Source of the DNA: an uncultured Clostridia bacterium
Lineage (GTDB): Bacteria; Bacillota; Clostridia; RUG12999
NCBI GenBank assembly: GCA_949739095.1
Contig: CATIYX010000172.1
Span: forward strand, 1 to 5,725
Reading direction: 5' to 3'
Length of the DNA: 5,725 nt
Below are positions 5,711 through 5,725 of this stretch, one piece after another. Position 1 is the stretch's first letter, and each line of letters opens with the position of its first letter. Under the pieces are notes generated by a model that was not told where the DNA came from, made no database searches, and saw only the letters and a list, made by a program, of their open reading frames with translations. Made by a program: the position numbers and the translations under genes.

Positions 5711-5725
5711 GGGCGCTATGCGCCC
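5711..5725. repeat. Perfect 6-base inverted repeat at the window edge
   Basis: GGGCGC-TAT-GCGCCC has a perfect GC stem with a 3-base loop, 31 to 45 bases upstream of the large gene's start. It could be the end of a terminator belonging to a gene beyond the edge, or a hairpin in the 5' leader of this gene. No U-tract is visible inside the window on the minus strand side (CGATATGG follows), so termination toward this gene is not supported. Confidence 0.35.

Overview
The window looks like part of a low-to-medium GC Gram-positive genome, most likely a clostridial (Oscillospirales-type) Firmicute. The reasons are strong AGGAGG ribosome binding sites, TTGACA/TATAAT-type promoters, a FeoA-FeoA-FeoB order with a DtxR-family regulator alongside, and a secreted protein with a copper-amine-oxidase-N ('stalk') domain, which is typical of Clostridia. 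The taxonomic call is an inference from gene style only.

Positions 1 to 1863 (minus strand) hold a ferrous-iron uptake operon. In transcription order it encodes a divergent FeoA-like protein (1651-1863), a canonical FeoA (1359-1580) and FeoB (1-1290, truncated by the window edge). The visible FeoB has its G domain, helical GDI domain and first membrane helix. After that helix comes an extremely acidic, internally duplicated insertion that runs off the window.

Positions 1864 to 2134 are a divergent control region. The feo promoter (minus strand) carries two palindromic GGTTAG...CTAACC operators, one over the promoter spacer and -10 element and one around the transcription start. A separate sigma-A promoter (plus strand) drives a 123-residue DtxR/MntR-family metalloregulator (2135-2506). 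The likely circuit is that Fe(II) taken up by FeoB loads the regulator, which then binds the two boxes and shuts down feo. The Cys-x-x-Glu-His ligand cluster of the regulator resembles iron-sensing DtxR/IdeR more than manganese-sensing MntR.

A strong bidirectional terminator (2564-2598) separates the regulator from a convergent, unrelated 1021-residue gene (2615-5680, minus strand). That gene encodes a secreted protein with a stalk-type N-terminal domain followed by an alpha-toroid and a heparinase II/III-like beta-sandwich, so it is probably a surface polysaccharide lyase or a relative of one. The last 45 bases hold its ribosome binding site and a short perfect palindrome at the window edge.

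I found no CRISPR array, tRNA, rRNA, mobile element or clearly new defence-type system. The least ordinary signals are the duplicated acidic FeoB insertion, the paired operators with the regulator's hybrid metal site, and the unassigned specificity of the large lyase-like protein.
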